Positions 1 through 16,088 of a stretch of 64,000 nt of DNA are shown in pieces. Position 1 is the first letter of the stretch, and each line of letters opens with the position of its first letter. The notes under the pieces are model-generated. The model saw only the letters and a program-made list of their open reading frames with translations, did not search any database and had not been told where the DNA came from. This DNA comes from Flaccisagitta enflata (taxonomy: Eukaryota > Chaetognatha > Sagittoidea > Aphragmophora): the NCBI GenBank assembly GCA_965153355.1, contig OZ231126.1, positions 36,270,001 through 36,334,000 of the forward strand, read 5' to 3'. A program made the translations under genes and the position numbers.

Positions 1-420
1 TGGTTGTACCTCGATTCTTGCCTCTAAGGGTATGGTTTTCTAATCAATATTGCTAGTGTCAGTACTTCCACCAGTACATTAGTAATCTTTGATTGTTACT
101 TTTGTGAGATATTTTGTGCATACTAAATGGTATAGGCCTGTCCGAACCTATACTAATGAGGTATGCAGTCAAGCTGATAGTTTTGTCAGGTAAGCATTTT
201 GTTTGTCAATAGTATTTACTAAAGGATAGTTGTGAGCAATCCGGAGTAAACACCATTGAAAGCTTGCAAGGCTTTCATCCTTTGTAAATAGGAGAATTCT
301 GGCCTCCTTTTGTAAGGGCAATGTTGTTTCAACTTTCATAGTTTATCATAATAGTGGGTTAAGAAGGGACGGTTGACAGAATTCAACACTATGTGATGAC
401 AGTGCAATACAATGCAGTGC
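1..420. other. Intergenic, no recognised feature
   Basis: AT-rich unique-looking sequence. I see no coding frame, tandem array or element end. Confidence 0.5.
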
Positions 421-527
421 AATGCATATCTCTATGTGATCCGTTCGTCTGTCTCTGGGTCCTCTGATGCAATATCGCCCCCACCCACCCACCCGCGACT
501 GGTATTGTTCGTGTATCCGGCCTTGTT
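421..527 (+). mobile_element. Family 1 (Helentron-like) 3' fragment
   Basis: Ends with a CCCACCC...CGCGACT stretch followed by GTGTATCCGGCCTTGTT, the 3' terminus shared by family 1 copies. A GATCCGTTCGTCTGTC remnant precedes it. No 5' hairpin is visible. Confidence 0.55.
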
Positions 528-540
528 CTTTCGAGTGTAA

Positions 541-617
541 CTGATCGAAAGAAAGAACAATACACCGTCCAAACGACCGATCGACCGAGTCTCTCATAGA
601 GTTGCATTATCGCAGCT
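541..617 (-). mobile_element. Family 1 5' fragment, degenerate
   Basis: Read on the minus strand it starts AGCTGCGATAATGCAACT, then CTCTATGAGAG and a GGTCGATCGGTCG array, matching the family 1 5' end. It lies tail-to-tail with the preceding 3' fragment, separated by a short inverted repeat (ATTGTTCTTTC / GAAAGAACAAT), so the two may come from a rearranged insertion. Confidence 0.5.
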
Positions 618-629
618 AAAAACCGTTCC

Positions 630-2340
<1,711 letters not shown>

Positions 2341-2348
2341 ATCAAAGT

Positions 2349-2539
<191 letters not shown>

Positions 2540-2777
2540 GCGCGCGCGCACGCACGCCCACACTCATATACAAGGCGGCAGACGTTCTCTGTTGTTACTC
2601 CCACCGCAAAGACAAGCTGAATCAAAGGAGCATAAACAGACATGTTGTTTTAGTCTTTAAACACTATTTCAAGAGAATCCGCGGGGTGAGTTTGCAAGGA
2701 GGAATATCGTAAATGGCTTCCTGTGTCCAAACGTGTTTTAACTGTCAATCGCCGGTAAATGCCAGTGATCGCTTTTT

Positions 2778-2860
2778 AGATGCGTCCACGCATCTCTATA
2801 AGAGGCTTTGTCCGTCCGTCCGTCCGTCGGTTGGTTGGTCCGTGGTGATCGAGTTGAGAA
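2778..2860 (+). mobile_element. Family 1 5' end, AGATGCG subfamily
   Basis: Starts after TTTTT with AGATGCGTCCACGCATCT (7-bp stem), then CTCTATAAGAGG and a GTCC array. No matching 3' end was found; the downstream 25-bp minisatellite may be its internal array. Confidence 0.7.
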
Positions 2861-3059
2861 TGATGGAAATGCATAGAATCTTGTAAATATCTCAGATTAT
2901 TGCATCATTTCACAAGGTTGATGCAATATTGCATCATTCTTAACACGCTAAGCCGCATGCGGACGCATCGTTGTACCCCCGCGGTACTTGTTATGACACG
3001 AAGCACTAGAGACTGTTGCACAGTCATCCCTCACCGCTTGATTAGGAATAAACAAATAA

Positions 3060-3500
3060 AAGGCGTCACCAACATATGGACCGACTGACGTCATCAACGT
3101 ATGGACCGACTGACGTCATCAACGCAGGAACCGACTGACGTCATCAACGTATGGACCGACTGAAGTCATAGACGTAGGAACCGACTGAAGTCATAAACAT
3201 AGGAACCGACTGAAGTCATCAACGTAGGAACCGACTGACGTCATCAATGTAGGAACCGACTGACGTCATCAACGTAGGAACCGACTGACGTCACCAACGT
3301 GCAGACTGACTGACATCACCAATGTGTGAACCGACTGACGTCATCAACGCAGGAACCGACTGAAGTCACAAACGTGCAGACTGACTGACATCACCAATGT
3401 GTGAACCGACTGACGTCATCAACGTAGGAACCGACTGACGTCACCAACGTGCAGACCAACTAACATTGCCAATATGTGAACCGACTGACATAACCAGCTT
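3060..3500 (+). repeat. 25-bp minisatellite carrying CRE octamers
   Basis: About 17 units of a 25-bp repeat built on ACCGACTGACGTCATCAACG. Nine units keep the palindromic octamer TGACGTCA, the CREB/ATF site consensus; others carry TGAAGTCA or TGACATCA. Neighbouring variants alternate GTAGGA and GTGCAGA endings, suggesting higher-order amplification of dimers. Confidence 0.93.
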
Positions 3501-4054
3501 ATAAGAAAAGATGTAACTGCCTAGATCCCCGTTGTTAGACTTCGCCATTTGATACCGGGTTTTTCTTTTCAAACTTCCCAGTAAACAATTAACGTAATAT
3601 CTGCCAATTTTGTGTCGTTTTCTTGAGTGGAATCAAACTTCGCGCGAAGAATTAGACCGCGGAAGCTGGTTTTAAGTTCAAAGAACTCTTGCAACGAAAT
3701 CAAATCTTTTGCGAACATGAGAAGGAATTGGAAAAGTGCATTGATAGCCATCTATTCATTTTTTGAACCGTGTTTGAGTTTAAAAAGCAGTCAATTGTTT
3801 CTTATTATAGTTATATTCATAGAGTTCTAGCAGAGGTACCAGTCGTGGATAGTCAATGAGGGTCCACAAGGCCCTCTTCAGTGTACAATACATTCATCTA
3901 GTTTGGGCCAAGTGAGTAATACTGTCTCTCCTTCTATGGCCCATTAATGATTAATACTGGATAAGTAAGTAAGCGCAGAAACATCGCTTAGATGTCTATT
4001 CTCACGTTTATTGTTCGCTGTTAAGCAGAAAATGCGTTATTGACATTTGTTTTT
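3501..4054. other. Intergenic, no recognised feature
   Basis: AT-rich sequence with no supportable gene or terminal repeat. Confidence 0.5.
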
Positions 4055-4194
4055 AGTCGCGTGCACGCGACTCTATAACCCACTCTGTCCGTCTGTCGGT
4101 CGGTCCGTCTGTCGGTCACGCTTAGCTTTTCTTAGCTTTTTCGCCGCTCCTGCCCACCCGCACGCGACTTCGGCTCGTGTATACGGCCTTGTTC
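4055..4194 (+). mobile_element. Family 1 element, complete short copy
   Basis: 5' hairpin AGTCGCGTGCACGCGACT after T-run, CTCTATAACCC, GTCC/GTCGG array, then CTGCCCACCC and the inverse copy GCACGCGACT of the first ten bases, then GTGTATACGGCCTTGTT. About 140 bp and non-coding. Confidence 0.85.
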
Positions 4195-4419
4195 TTAGGA
4201 ATTGCTGATCCAGGGGGCTCTCCGGTTACGTTGATGAGTTTATGTCGCGCCACCCAAGATCCTTTTCTTCTTTCTCCTCCTTCCCCCCCCTTCATTCTCC
4301 TCCTCTTTCTTCTTCTCCATGTTCCTCCTTTGAGACGCTGTTTTCTCGCAGTCAAAACATTTTCAAGATTTTCCGCATTCGTGTTTTAAATGAAAGAAAA
4401 TGGATTTTTTATTCTTTTT

Positions 4420-4642
4420 AGTTGCGGACACGCAACTCTATAAGAGGCTTTGTCCGTCTGTCCGTCGGTCCGTCCGTCCGTTGGTCCGTCTGTTGGTCCG
4501 GATAGTGGCCCAACAAGAGACGATATCATATCACTCAGTACGCGGTCGTCTCATGGTCACAATCGCACACCCAACCCTCCCGAATTACTGCCCCTGCCCA
4601 CCCTCAAGCAACTACTTATTGATCCGGTATCTTGCCTCGATT
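4420..4642 (+). mobile_element. Family 1 element, AGTTGCG subfamily
   Basis: 5' hairpin AGTTGCGGACACGCAACT, CTCTATAAGAGGCTTTGTCC and a GTCC array. The 3' part has CTGCCCACCC then AGCAACT, and a diverged terminus ending CTTGCCTCGATT. Confidence 0.75.
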
Positions 4643-4716
4643 AGAGTATCCAAGCACTGATTATCAACCAGTTGTGGTCTCAATAATTGTGTAACAGGTG
4701 AAATATTTTAGTTTTT

Positions 4717-4954
4717 AGTCGCGTGCTACGCAACTCAACGCCCCGCTTTGTCGGTCCGTCGGTCGATTGGTCGGTCAGTCGGTCGGTCTGTCTGTCGGTC
4801 CGTCACAATTTTACTTTTGTTATCCATTTTATCCCTCAAGTCATTTTAAGTCATTTTAGAGTATATTAAGTCATTTTAAGTCATTCTAAGTCATTCTAAG
4901 TCATGCTAAGTCATTCTGTAAGCCTCGTAGGTGTTGGGGCTGTTGGCCTTGTTT
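4717..4954 (+). mobile_element. Family 1 element with AAGTCATTTT array
   Basis: 5' AGTCGCGTGCTACGCAACT, a GTCGG array, then about ten-base AAGTCATTTT-type repeats, ending GTTGGCCTTGTTT. A minus-strand relative with the same internal repeat lies at 52365-52569. Confidence 0.75.
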
Positions 4955-5040
4955 AAGACGTGGCCACTACTGACTGTCTCATTTTTGATACTCTTTTCTT
5001 TTCGAGATTTTTTTTCTTCGAATTTTTTTGTGCTTCTTCT

Positions 5041-5215
5041 TCTTGTGCTCCTTCTTCTTCTTCTTCTTCTTCTTCTTCTTCTTCTTCTTCTTCTTCTTCT
5101 TCTTCTTCTTCTTCTTCTTCTTCTTCTTCTTCTTCTTCTCCTTCTTTGCCTCCTTCTTCTTCTTATTTCTCTCCTTCTTCCTCTTCTTCTCCTTCGTCGT
5201 TTCTTCTTCTTCCAA
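5041..5215 (+). repeat. (TTC)n pyrimidine tract
   Basis: Nearly pure TTC trinucleotides to about 5140, then imperfect. Poly Ser/Leu/Phe frames across it are artefacts. Confidence 0.95.
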
Positions 5216-5516
5216 TCATCTTCTTCTTCCTTGTTCTTTGCTTTCTTTCAAATTTGCTCAAAGTCTTTGGCATCGAGAGGAAAACATTTTCTTGTTTGTT
5301 TCGCCCGCTTCTCGGCGCCGCCCGTCCGATCCTCATTGAAATGTTAAAGCTAACAAAAGAGCAAATCGACAAATTCAGTCAAATGTGCCAGAGCAGGACT
5401 CTAAGTATCGCTTCTTGGCAAAACCCAACCAAAATTTTCCATCGAGAAAAAGAAACATGACTTTTATTTCTTTATCTTAGTCTGCCATTCCCTCCCCTCC
5501 CCCCCCCCCCACGGTT

Positions 5517-5598
5517 CTCTCTCTGTCTGTCTCTGTCTCTGTCTGTCTGTCTGTCTCTCTGCCTTTTCTTTCTTTCTCTCTCTCTCTCTCTCTCACAC

Positions 5599-5688
<90 letters not shown>

Positions 5689-5692
5689 ACTT
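5517..5692 (+). repeat. (TCTG)/(TC)n then (CA)n compound SSR
   Basis: Pyrimidine repeats to about 5594, then nearly 100 bp of CA. Confidence 0.95.
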
Positions 5693-5967
5693 TTCCCTGA
5701 AGCGTTCTTCTTCGTTTTTGTGCACTGATATGTCGCTTGCATGACGAAATCATAAATCACGCGACTCTACTTGCAGCTGCAGAAAAAAAATTTCACGGGT
5801 GCGATACAATATTGGCATCCAGTTTTTCTTCATATCATTCATCATAACCACTAAAAGCAAAAGAAAAAGAAAAGAAAATATTTGGGGTTGGAGGCAACCC
5901 TCGCAATTAATGATGTCGAGTTTAGCTACAGCGTGTGCGACTGTGTGCGACTGTGTGAGACTGTGTT

Positions 5968-6881
<914 letters not shown>

Positions 6882-7039
6882 GTTTTCTCCTTTTACTCCC
6901 GCTTTCTCTCAATCTCTGAGAATAATGATGTTGGGTTAGTACACACAATATTTTCCTTTTCGCTGTCGCCCTTTTGTTTGTCTTTTAAGTTCGCTCGTTC
7001 CTCTTGTTCGAGTCATCCACATTCCATATCTATGAACGC

Positions 7040-7086
7040 TTATGGCGATGGACGTTCATAAGTTATGAACGTCCATCGCCATAACG
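7040..7086. repeat. Near-perfect short palindrome
   Basis: Arms of about 21 bp (TTATGGCGATGGACGTTCATA and its complement) around AGT; would extrude a hairpin. Function unknown. Confidence 0.9.
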
Positions 7087-7680
7087 CTTTTTGGTTGCTT
7101 TACATATGGGGTAAGCGAAATAGTGTTTTGTAAGCATTCCAAGAGGAATTCAGAAAAGTGGCAAACCCAAAAATACCGTCAACCAGATCTTAATGGTGGA
7201 TTATTCATATCCTGCTCCGACCGATTTGATTTGATTTTTTATGTAACCAATAAAATGAATTATTGAAAAAACAAAATTATAGGGCTCCGAACTTGTATTA
7301 CTTGCTATGGAAATTCTGTGGCCAGCGGGTCCATCGAGTTTCATTTGTATACGTATGACAAATATTTGTCCTTGCAACGTGAAAGTGGTCTTCAAAGGAA
7401 AAGTAATATCGAGATAAAAATAAATGGACGTAAAATAAACGAAACTCGTCGGGAGCTCCAAGTGCCGCCGACAGAAACGACGTCGCCGCGGTGGCGAACC
7501 CTAGTGAGCAGACCAGAGTTCTCTCCTACTCTTTTTTTTTCTCCACCGCGACGGAACAAAAGAGTAAACATTCGAGTGAAAACAAATGGCCATCACTTCC
7601 TCCTCACCCTCCTTCTCACCCTCCTCCTCTCCCACCTCCTCTGCCTCCTCATCCTCCTCTTGACAAGGAGGAAACCGAAA
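7087..7680. other. Intergenic, no recognised feature
   Basis: Contains a CCTCCTC-rich stretch (about 7597-7665). No supportable gene. Confidence 0.45.
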
Positions 7681-8236
7681 CTAGTCATCCAAGGATCGCA
7701 CATGGTCAGCGGTACCCGATGCCCTGCTGGGAGTGATCCAGTGAAGAAGTGGAGTGAGAGCAGGGCAGCGGCCCCAAAGGGCCAATGTCCTGTAGAACAC
7801 AGGGGGGAATTTCCATACGTCCTGAGGGGGCATATTTCAGGCCTTAGATGACTGATTTAGGCCGCTGAAGGCATATTTGAAGGCTGGAGGGCATAATCAA
7901 GGCTTGGAGAGCCGATCTGAGGTTTGGAGGGCAAATTTAAGCCATGGAGGGCTGATTTTATGCTTGGAGGGCTAATTGAGGGTCTGGAAGGCAGATTTGA
8001 GGTCTGGAGGTCAGATTTGAGGTGGGGGGCTGATCTGAAGCCTGGAAAGCTGATTTGAGGCCTGGGGGGCTAAATTGAGGGCTGGGAGGGCAAATTTGAG
8101 GGCTGGGAGGGCAAATTTGAGGCCAATGGGGGGGACGGACGGAAGGACGGACGGACGGAAGGACGGACGGACGGACGGACGTATGGAAATTCCCCCCTGT
8201 GTTCTACAGGACATCGGCCCTTTGGGGCCGCTGCCC
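7681..8236 (+). mobile_element. Family 2 foldback element, GTCCTGTAGAACAC type
   Basis: Left end CTAGTCATCCAAGGATCG (hairpin ATCC-AA-GGAT), GGTCAGCGGTACCCGATGCC, then AGCAGGGCAGCGGCCCC. About 55 bp from that point recur inverted at the right end (TATGGAAATTCCCCCC to GGCCGCTGCCC). The core is a roughly 20-bp GAGGYCTGGAGGGCARATTT repeat and a GGAC array. Non-coding. Confidence 0.88.
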
Positions 8237-8472
8237 AAAAAGGGGGGAAAAGGTCACAGGCATTGCCTGCCAGGAAAGTTTCGAGAAGAGTGAAAAGGTT
8301 TTGAAGGGCACACAACTTGAAAGAATGATGTGAAGAGCGCGGAAACTGCGCGCCAGGGCATTTTTTTTGAAGGGGAGGGTATTTGTATCTATCGATACTT
8401 AATTCCATTCGCTTTATAAGATGGCGAGATGGATTCGATTGATAAGGAATGAGATCTTTACAGTTTAACCTC

Positions 8473-8584
<112 letters not shown>

Positions 8585-8621
8585 CCAGTTATATATATGA
8601 TCATGTAGATTCCAAATCAAG

Positions 8622-8715
8622 TCATTATACATTATACATTATACATTATACATTATACATTATACATTATACATTATACATTATACATTATACATTATAC
8701 ATTATACATTATACA
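8622..8715 (+). repeat. 7-bp tandem repeat ATTATAC
   Basis: About 13 identical head-to-tail heptamers, unusually homogeneous. Confidence 0.97.
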
Positions 8716-8943
8716 ATAAAGAGGAACCTCGCAAATGAACAATTCAACATGAGACCTTTAGTGGGTGATTTTCGCGAGAAGGTTGATCGATTTGCCTTGT
8801 GCTATCAAGGGTTTGCCGTTTTCATGTAGTGTTTCATGTATCCTAACTCATAAAGACCTAAGTTTGGGAGAGGAGGTAGTTGATCGTTTGCCGTGTGATA
8901 TCCGGGGATAAGGAAGCAAATTGCCATTGTCAACTGGGTGGTA

Positions 8944-9120
8944 CAGTTGAGCCCCGCTCCAACGGACCCGCTTTTAACAGAATTCCGCGTGTAACAGATA
9001 TCAATTTTTGATCCCTTCAACCTGTTTTCTTTTATTTCCTATATAGGCTATAACAGAATTCCGCTTCTAACAGATCAAATTTGTTGGTCCCCTGAAATCT
9101 GTTAGAGCGGGGTTTAACTG
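8944..9120. mobile_element. Pogo/Tc1-mariner-like MITE with TA duplication
   Basis: Inverted ends CAGTTGAGCCCCGCTC and GAGCGGGGTTTAACTG, flanked on both sides by TA (8942-8943, 9121-9122). Internal TTTTAACAGAATTCCGC resembles pogo/Tigger-type subterminal sequence. Length 177 bp, no transposase. A degraded relative lies at 53720-53819. Confidence 0.88.
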
Positions 9121-9122
9121 TA

Positions 9123-9704
9123 CTTGCAAACTATGGAAGCGTCTCTGACCATGCTGGTGTGTAGGCAACCAGCGTTCCAACTGCGAGATTTCAGGCTGCT
9201 GTTTCCACCGCTTCCGCATCTCAGGAGATATCATCAGTTTGGACTTGAAGAAAATTGAGAACCAAAGTTCTTTTTTTATTTGCTAAACCCTCCGCAATCA
9301 GCGTTTGCTGTTCGGCTCATGTCGTTTACCTACATTTATTTCCTAGATTAGGCCGCGGAAAGAAACATTCACTGCCCTTGCATCCCCAATTCTCCTCCCA
9401 CCTCCCCCACCCGGGGGTATCCCCCATCCCCCTCCACACAAAAATATCATTTCTTATATGTAACTGAACTTAGACAAGCATTCTATCAAAAACAAAATCA
9501 TTATTTAGTCCATCAGAGCGAGAAATGAAATGAATGTGCACATGCAAACGACGTTCTGGGTTGCGGGTCTGTCCGCCAGGAGAGTAGAAAATAAGACCGA
9601 GCAGGTTAGATACATAAGCCGGGAGGATAGAATGACGTTTGCGTGATCAACAGACAGTTTGACCGCCAGAGAGAGTCTCATACAGACAAGCGTTGACGCA
9701 TGGA
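9123..9704. other. Intergenic, no recognised feature
   Basis: No gene or element identified. Confidence 0.45.
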
Positions 9705-9966
<262 letters not shown>

Positions 9967-10419
9967 TAGTCGCAAAAGCGTTAGATGGTCAGCGGTACCC
10001 GTGCCCTGCTTAAGTAAGATGTGGTTGAAGTTGAAGGGGGAGCAGGGCAGCGGCCCCAAAGGGGTCGATGACCTATGCTTTCACACATATGGGGAATTTT
10101 CTCCTCCTCCTTCTCCTTCTTCTCTGCACCCCCCTCCCTCCAGCCTCCATGCCCATATCTCAGCCTGGAGGCCCATATCCCAGCCTTGAGGCCCAAATCC
10201 CAGCCATGAGGCCCAAATCCCTAGAAAGTGGAATCTGGGCCTTGGGGTAAGGATTTGGGCCTTGAGGGTGGGATTTGGGCCTCATGGCTGGGATTTGGGC
10301 CTCAAGGCTGGGATATGGGCCTCCAGGCTGAGATATGGGCCTGGAGGCTGGGGGAAGGGGGGTACGAAGAAGAAGGAGAAGGAGAAAATTCCCCATATGT
10401 GTGAAAGCATAGGTCATCG
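9967..10419 (+). mobile_element. Family 2 element inside (GAAA)n
   Basis: Left end TAGTCGCAAAAGCG (CGC-AAAA-GCG hairpin), GGTCAGCGGTACCCG, TGCCCTGCT...AGCAGGGCA, then GCGGCCCCAAAGGGG and ATGACCTATGCTTTCACAC. The core is a palindrome of GAGGCCCAAATCCCAGCCTT-type repeats. The right arm stops at AGGTCATCG and runs directly into (GAAA)n, so the last roughly 25 bp of the element are missing. Confidence 0.88.
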
Positions 10420-10600
<181 letters not shown>

Positions 10601-11317
10601 AGTAAGAAAGAGTAAGAATCGAGTGAGAAGAAAAATGAATTGAGAAAATGGGAGTAAGAATAATTTAGTTGAAGCAAATGAGAGGAAGGAAGAAATTCAA
10701 CTTGAAAATTGAACAAATTCGAACCTAACGGTTCCTCTCCTCCGAATACAGTGTTAAACGGCTCACAGAAAAGAAGGAAAAAGAGAAGAAAAGAAACTTA
10801 TTAGAAATACTGCGGTGGAAACTTTTAGAAGAAGGGGGATTAGGTGTAATAGAGACGTGAAGGGCAGATGGGCGATGTTTTACGTAGGTTCTTTTTGGGG
10901 TGGGTCGTTGGATTGATAAAGAAGCGACAATGTGGGACATGGATAAGGTTAGTAAAGTGAAAATAAGGGGTTTGAGGTTTGTGGGTGGTTGGTGTAGGGA
11001 GGTCCTGATGAGTGGTGTTTTTCAGTACGATTTGACGATGCCATTAGGTGGTTAGGGCGTCGGAGGATCTCAATCGAGGCACATCCCAATGGGTAGTGTT
11101 TTTTTATACACGGGGGGGGGGGGGTTAGGAGGGGTTGTAAGTCTATAAGGGTCAGGCTGGAGAAGATCAGAGGGGAACGATCCGAGCTGAGAAAAGGGCG
11201 GAGACAGTTATGTGCTCCTTCTATCCCGAATTCAATCGAGCTGAGATTTTCTCAAAATTTTCAATTTCTTCATCCCTCGCTCAACTTAGCTTTCTTTCCT
11301 CTCTCTCTCTCTTTTTT
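10601..11317. other. Intergenic with G-run
   Basis: Unique-looking sequence containing a 13-base G run near 11110-11123. No gene recognised. Confidence 0.45.
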
Positions 11318-11952
11318 GGGCAGCGACCCCGAAGGGGACGAAGTCCTGTAGAACACAGGGGGACTTTCGTTCGTCCGTCCGTTCGTTCGTTCGTTAGTCC
11401 GTCCCCCCTCTCAGGCCCCTCAAGCCTCAAATCTGGCCTCTCAGGCCTCAAATCTGGCCTCTCAGGCCTCAAATCTGGCCTCTCAGGCCTCAAATCTGGC
11501 CTCTCAGGCCTCAAATTCAACCTCTCAGGCCTCAAATTTGGCCTCTCAAGCCTCAAATTAGGCCTCTCAGACCTCAAATCCAAATTCTCAGGCCTCACAC
11601 ATGGCCTCTCAGGCCTCAAATTAGGCCTCTCAGGCCTCAAATCAGCAATCTAAGGCTCAGTTTATTGCTCTCAGGCTTCAAATTAGTCCTCTAATTTCAA
11701 GCCTTGATCCAGCTCTCCCAAGCCTCAAGTCAGCCCGCTCAAGCTTCCAATTGGCATTCTTAGGCCTTATATCAACCTTCTTAGACCTCAGTTTAGGCTC
11801 TTGAAGACCTTCGCTCAGCCCTCTATAGCATCTCATCCCCTTTCTCAGGCAGGACGAACGAAAGTCCCCCTGTGTTCTACAGGACTTCGTCCCCTTCGGG
11901 GCCGCTGCCCTGCTTCCCCCTCCCTCCAATTCACAATCACTCAAAGCAGGGC

Positions 11953-11955
<3 letters not shown>
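11318..11955 (-). mobile_element. Family 2 element inside (TC)n
   Basis: Inverted arms GGGCAGCGACCCCGAAGGGG...ACTTTCGTTCG and CGAACGAAAGT...GGCCGCTGCCC. Between them are about 15 units of CTCTCAGGCCTCAAATCTGG and a CGTT array. A (CT)n tract precedes it and (TC)n follows immediately after GCAGGGCAAC; the outer terminal hairpin is missing. Confidence 0.86.

Positions 11956-12037
<82 letters not shown>
11956..12037 (+). repeat. (TC)n microsatellite
   Basis: About 80 bp of TC, then T-rich. Confidence 0.96.
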
Positions 12038-12042
<5 letters not shown>

Positions 12043-12639
12043 ATTTTATTTTATTTTTTTTTTTGCATCAGGACGTTTTCCTTTCTTTGAGATATCTAGT
12101 TTATCGGAACCATTTTTCGGTAGTCTTAAAGGCACTAACTTTTCTGGCTCAAAAAATTCTTTTTCCTTTTTGTGTGTGTGTCATTTATCAGTATTGCTTT
12201 CCTCTTTCTTCCTTCTCTTTCTTTAACCCAATTGTTGTTTTTTTCTTTCGTCTTTCTTCTGAGCTTGTTTACGAGGTTTTGAATGAATTGATTTCCTGGC
12301 ACGATTTTTCATGTTCAATTGATTAACTAAAGTTAGATGTTCATACATAGCATGCACATAGACGACGATCATTGCCTCGAAAAGCTTAGACCTGGGTGAG
12401 TTCATGGGAGGGCCAAAAACGGGGGAAAAAGCGTGACTTGTCAGAAGTGTCAGGCAACTGTATTCTGGTTCTGGAAAAGCGCACTAAAGATCTGTTGTGA
12501 GCTGGGTTTCGATTTTCAACGCCGATCCAAAACATTCAACCGATTACGAGTCAATTTGATGTCGTTCGTCATTAGAAAGAGCGTACGCACTCTGGTTGGA
12601 GAATAGTTTAAAGATATTCTATTTTCCAGTTCCAGGGGG
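12038..12639. other. Intergenic, no recognised feature
   Basis: T-rich then mixed sequence without gene signature. Confidence 0.45.
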
Positions 12640-12685
12640 GTGAAGATACCGATCGACGGACCGACATAGCTGCGTGTCCGCGACT
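12640..12685 (-). mobile_element. Family 1 5' fragment
   Basis: Minus-strand reading begins AGTCGCGGACACGCAGCT, then ATGTCGGTCCGTCGATCGG. No 3' end found. Confidence 0.6.
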
Positions 12686-12740
12686 AAAAACAACGGAAAA
12701 AGTAACTACCAAAACAAAAGAGAGAAAGAAAAAGCGAAAG

Positions 12741-12958
12741 AAACAAGTGGCGCGGGGTCACAATATAGTTGCGGACGGGTGGGCAGGGGCGGTCAACCCC
12801 CATCCACACACAACCCCCCACCCAACCTTCTTCCTAAGACAGACACCTAGACAAAAAGCTTCTAAAAATGCTCGTTTTCCCACTTTGGACGGACTAACGG
12901 ACCGACGGACCGACAGACGGACTGACAAAGCCCCTCATAGAGTTGCGTGTGCGCAACC
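12741..12958 (-). mobile_element. Family 1 element with alternative 3' hairpin
   Basis: Minus strand: 5' GGTTGCGCACACGCAACT, a GTCC array, CTGCCCACC, GTCCGCAACT, then GTGACCCCGCGCCACTTGTTT. The 3' hairpin differs from the GGCCG/CGGCC type but occupies the same place before TTGTT. Confidence 0.8.
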
Positions 12959-12965
12959 AAAAAGT

Positions 12966-13328
<363 letters not shown>

Positions 13329-13685
13329 AAAAAGAGAGCCACTAAAGAGAAGATGGGAAATTGGGAAAGCGGAAATGATTGTTATCGATTTCTCCCTTTT
13401 TGCGGGAGAAAGAAGTGACGAAAATGGCATCTAATGGAAAATAAGGAAGGAAAGAGATAACCCACGCAAAAGAGGTTCGGGCTTTTTTTGTCTTCTCGTT
13501 ATTACACCTCTTTACACGGGAAACCGCCCAAGGAAATGAGGAAATCTTCTTTTATAGCCATCTGTCGGTCTGTCAGTCCGTCGGTCCTTTTCCGCCTCTT
13601 TCCTTCTCCAAACATTCTTGTTATCAGTTCGTCTGTCTGTCTCCAACGTTTCTGCTTGTCTCTGTCTGTCTCTCAGTCCTTCTGT
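13329..13685. other. Intergenic, no recognised feature
   Basis: Contains GTCGGTCTGTCAGTCCGTCGG near 13563, possibly a family 1 array remnant, but no hairpin end. Confidence 0.4.
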
Positions 13686-14028
<343 letters not shown>

Positions 14029-14167
14029 ACATTTTTGTACTCGTCAAATCTTTGGCGCACGTCTTAGGAATTAAGGGATAACACCCTCGACAACGATATT
14101 CGCTCGTGTTCGCGTGTCCCGTTGAATGACACTCAGAAACACAATATTAGAAACAGACACAGCATAC

Positions 14168-15790
<1,623 letters not shown>

Positions 15791-15940
15791 GCGATATGAG
15801 TGGGCGGGAGTGGAAAACAGAAAGAGAGTGATCGTTTTTGATGATGAACCCCATCTGGTGGCGTGTTTTCTCTTCTTCCTCCTTAACTGATAAGCACGCC
15901 CTCTTTGCCTTTAAAAGATGATGAGCTTTTGAATATTTTT

Positions 15941-16088
<148 letters not shown>

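Noticed and set aside
3060-3500. CRISPR-like array of regularly spaced repeats
   Set aside because: The whole 25-bp unit repeats with variants and there are no unique spacers; the context is a eukaryotic genome.
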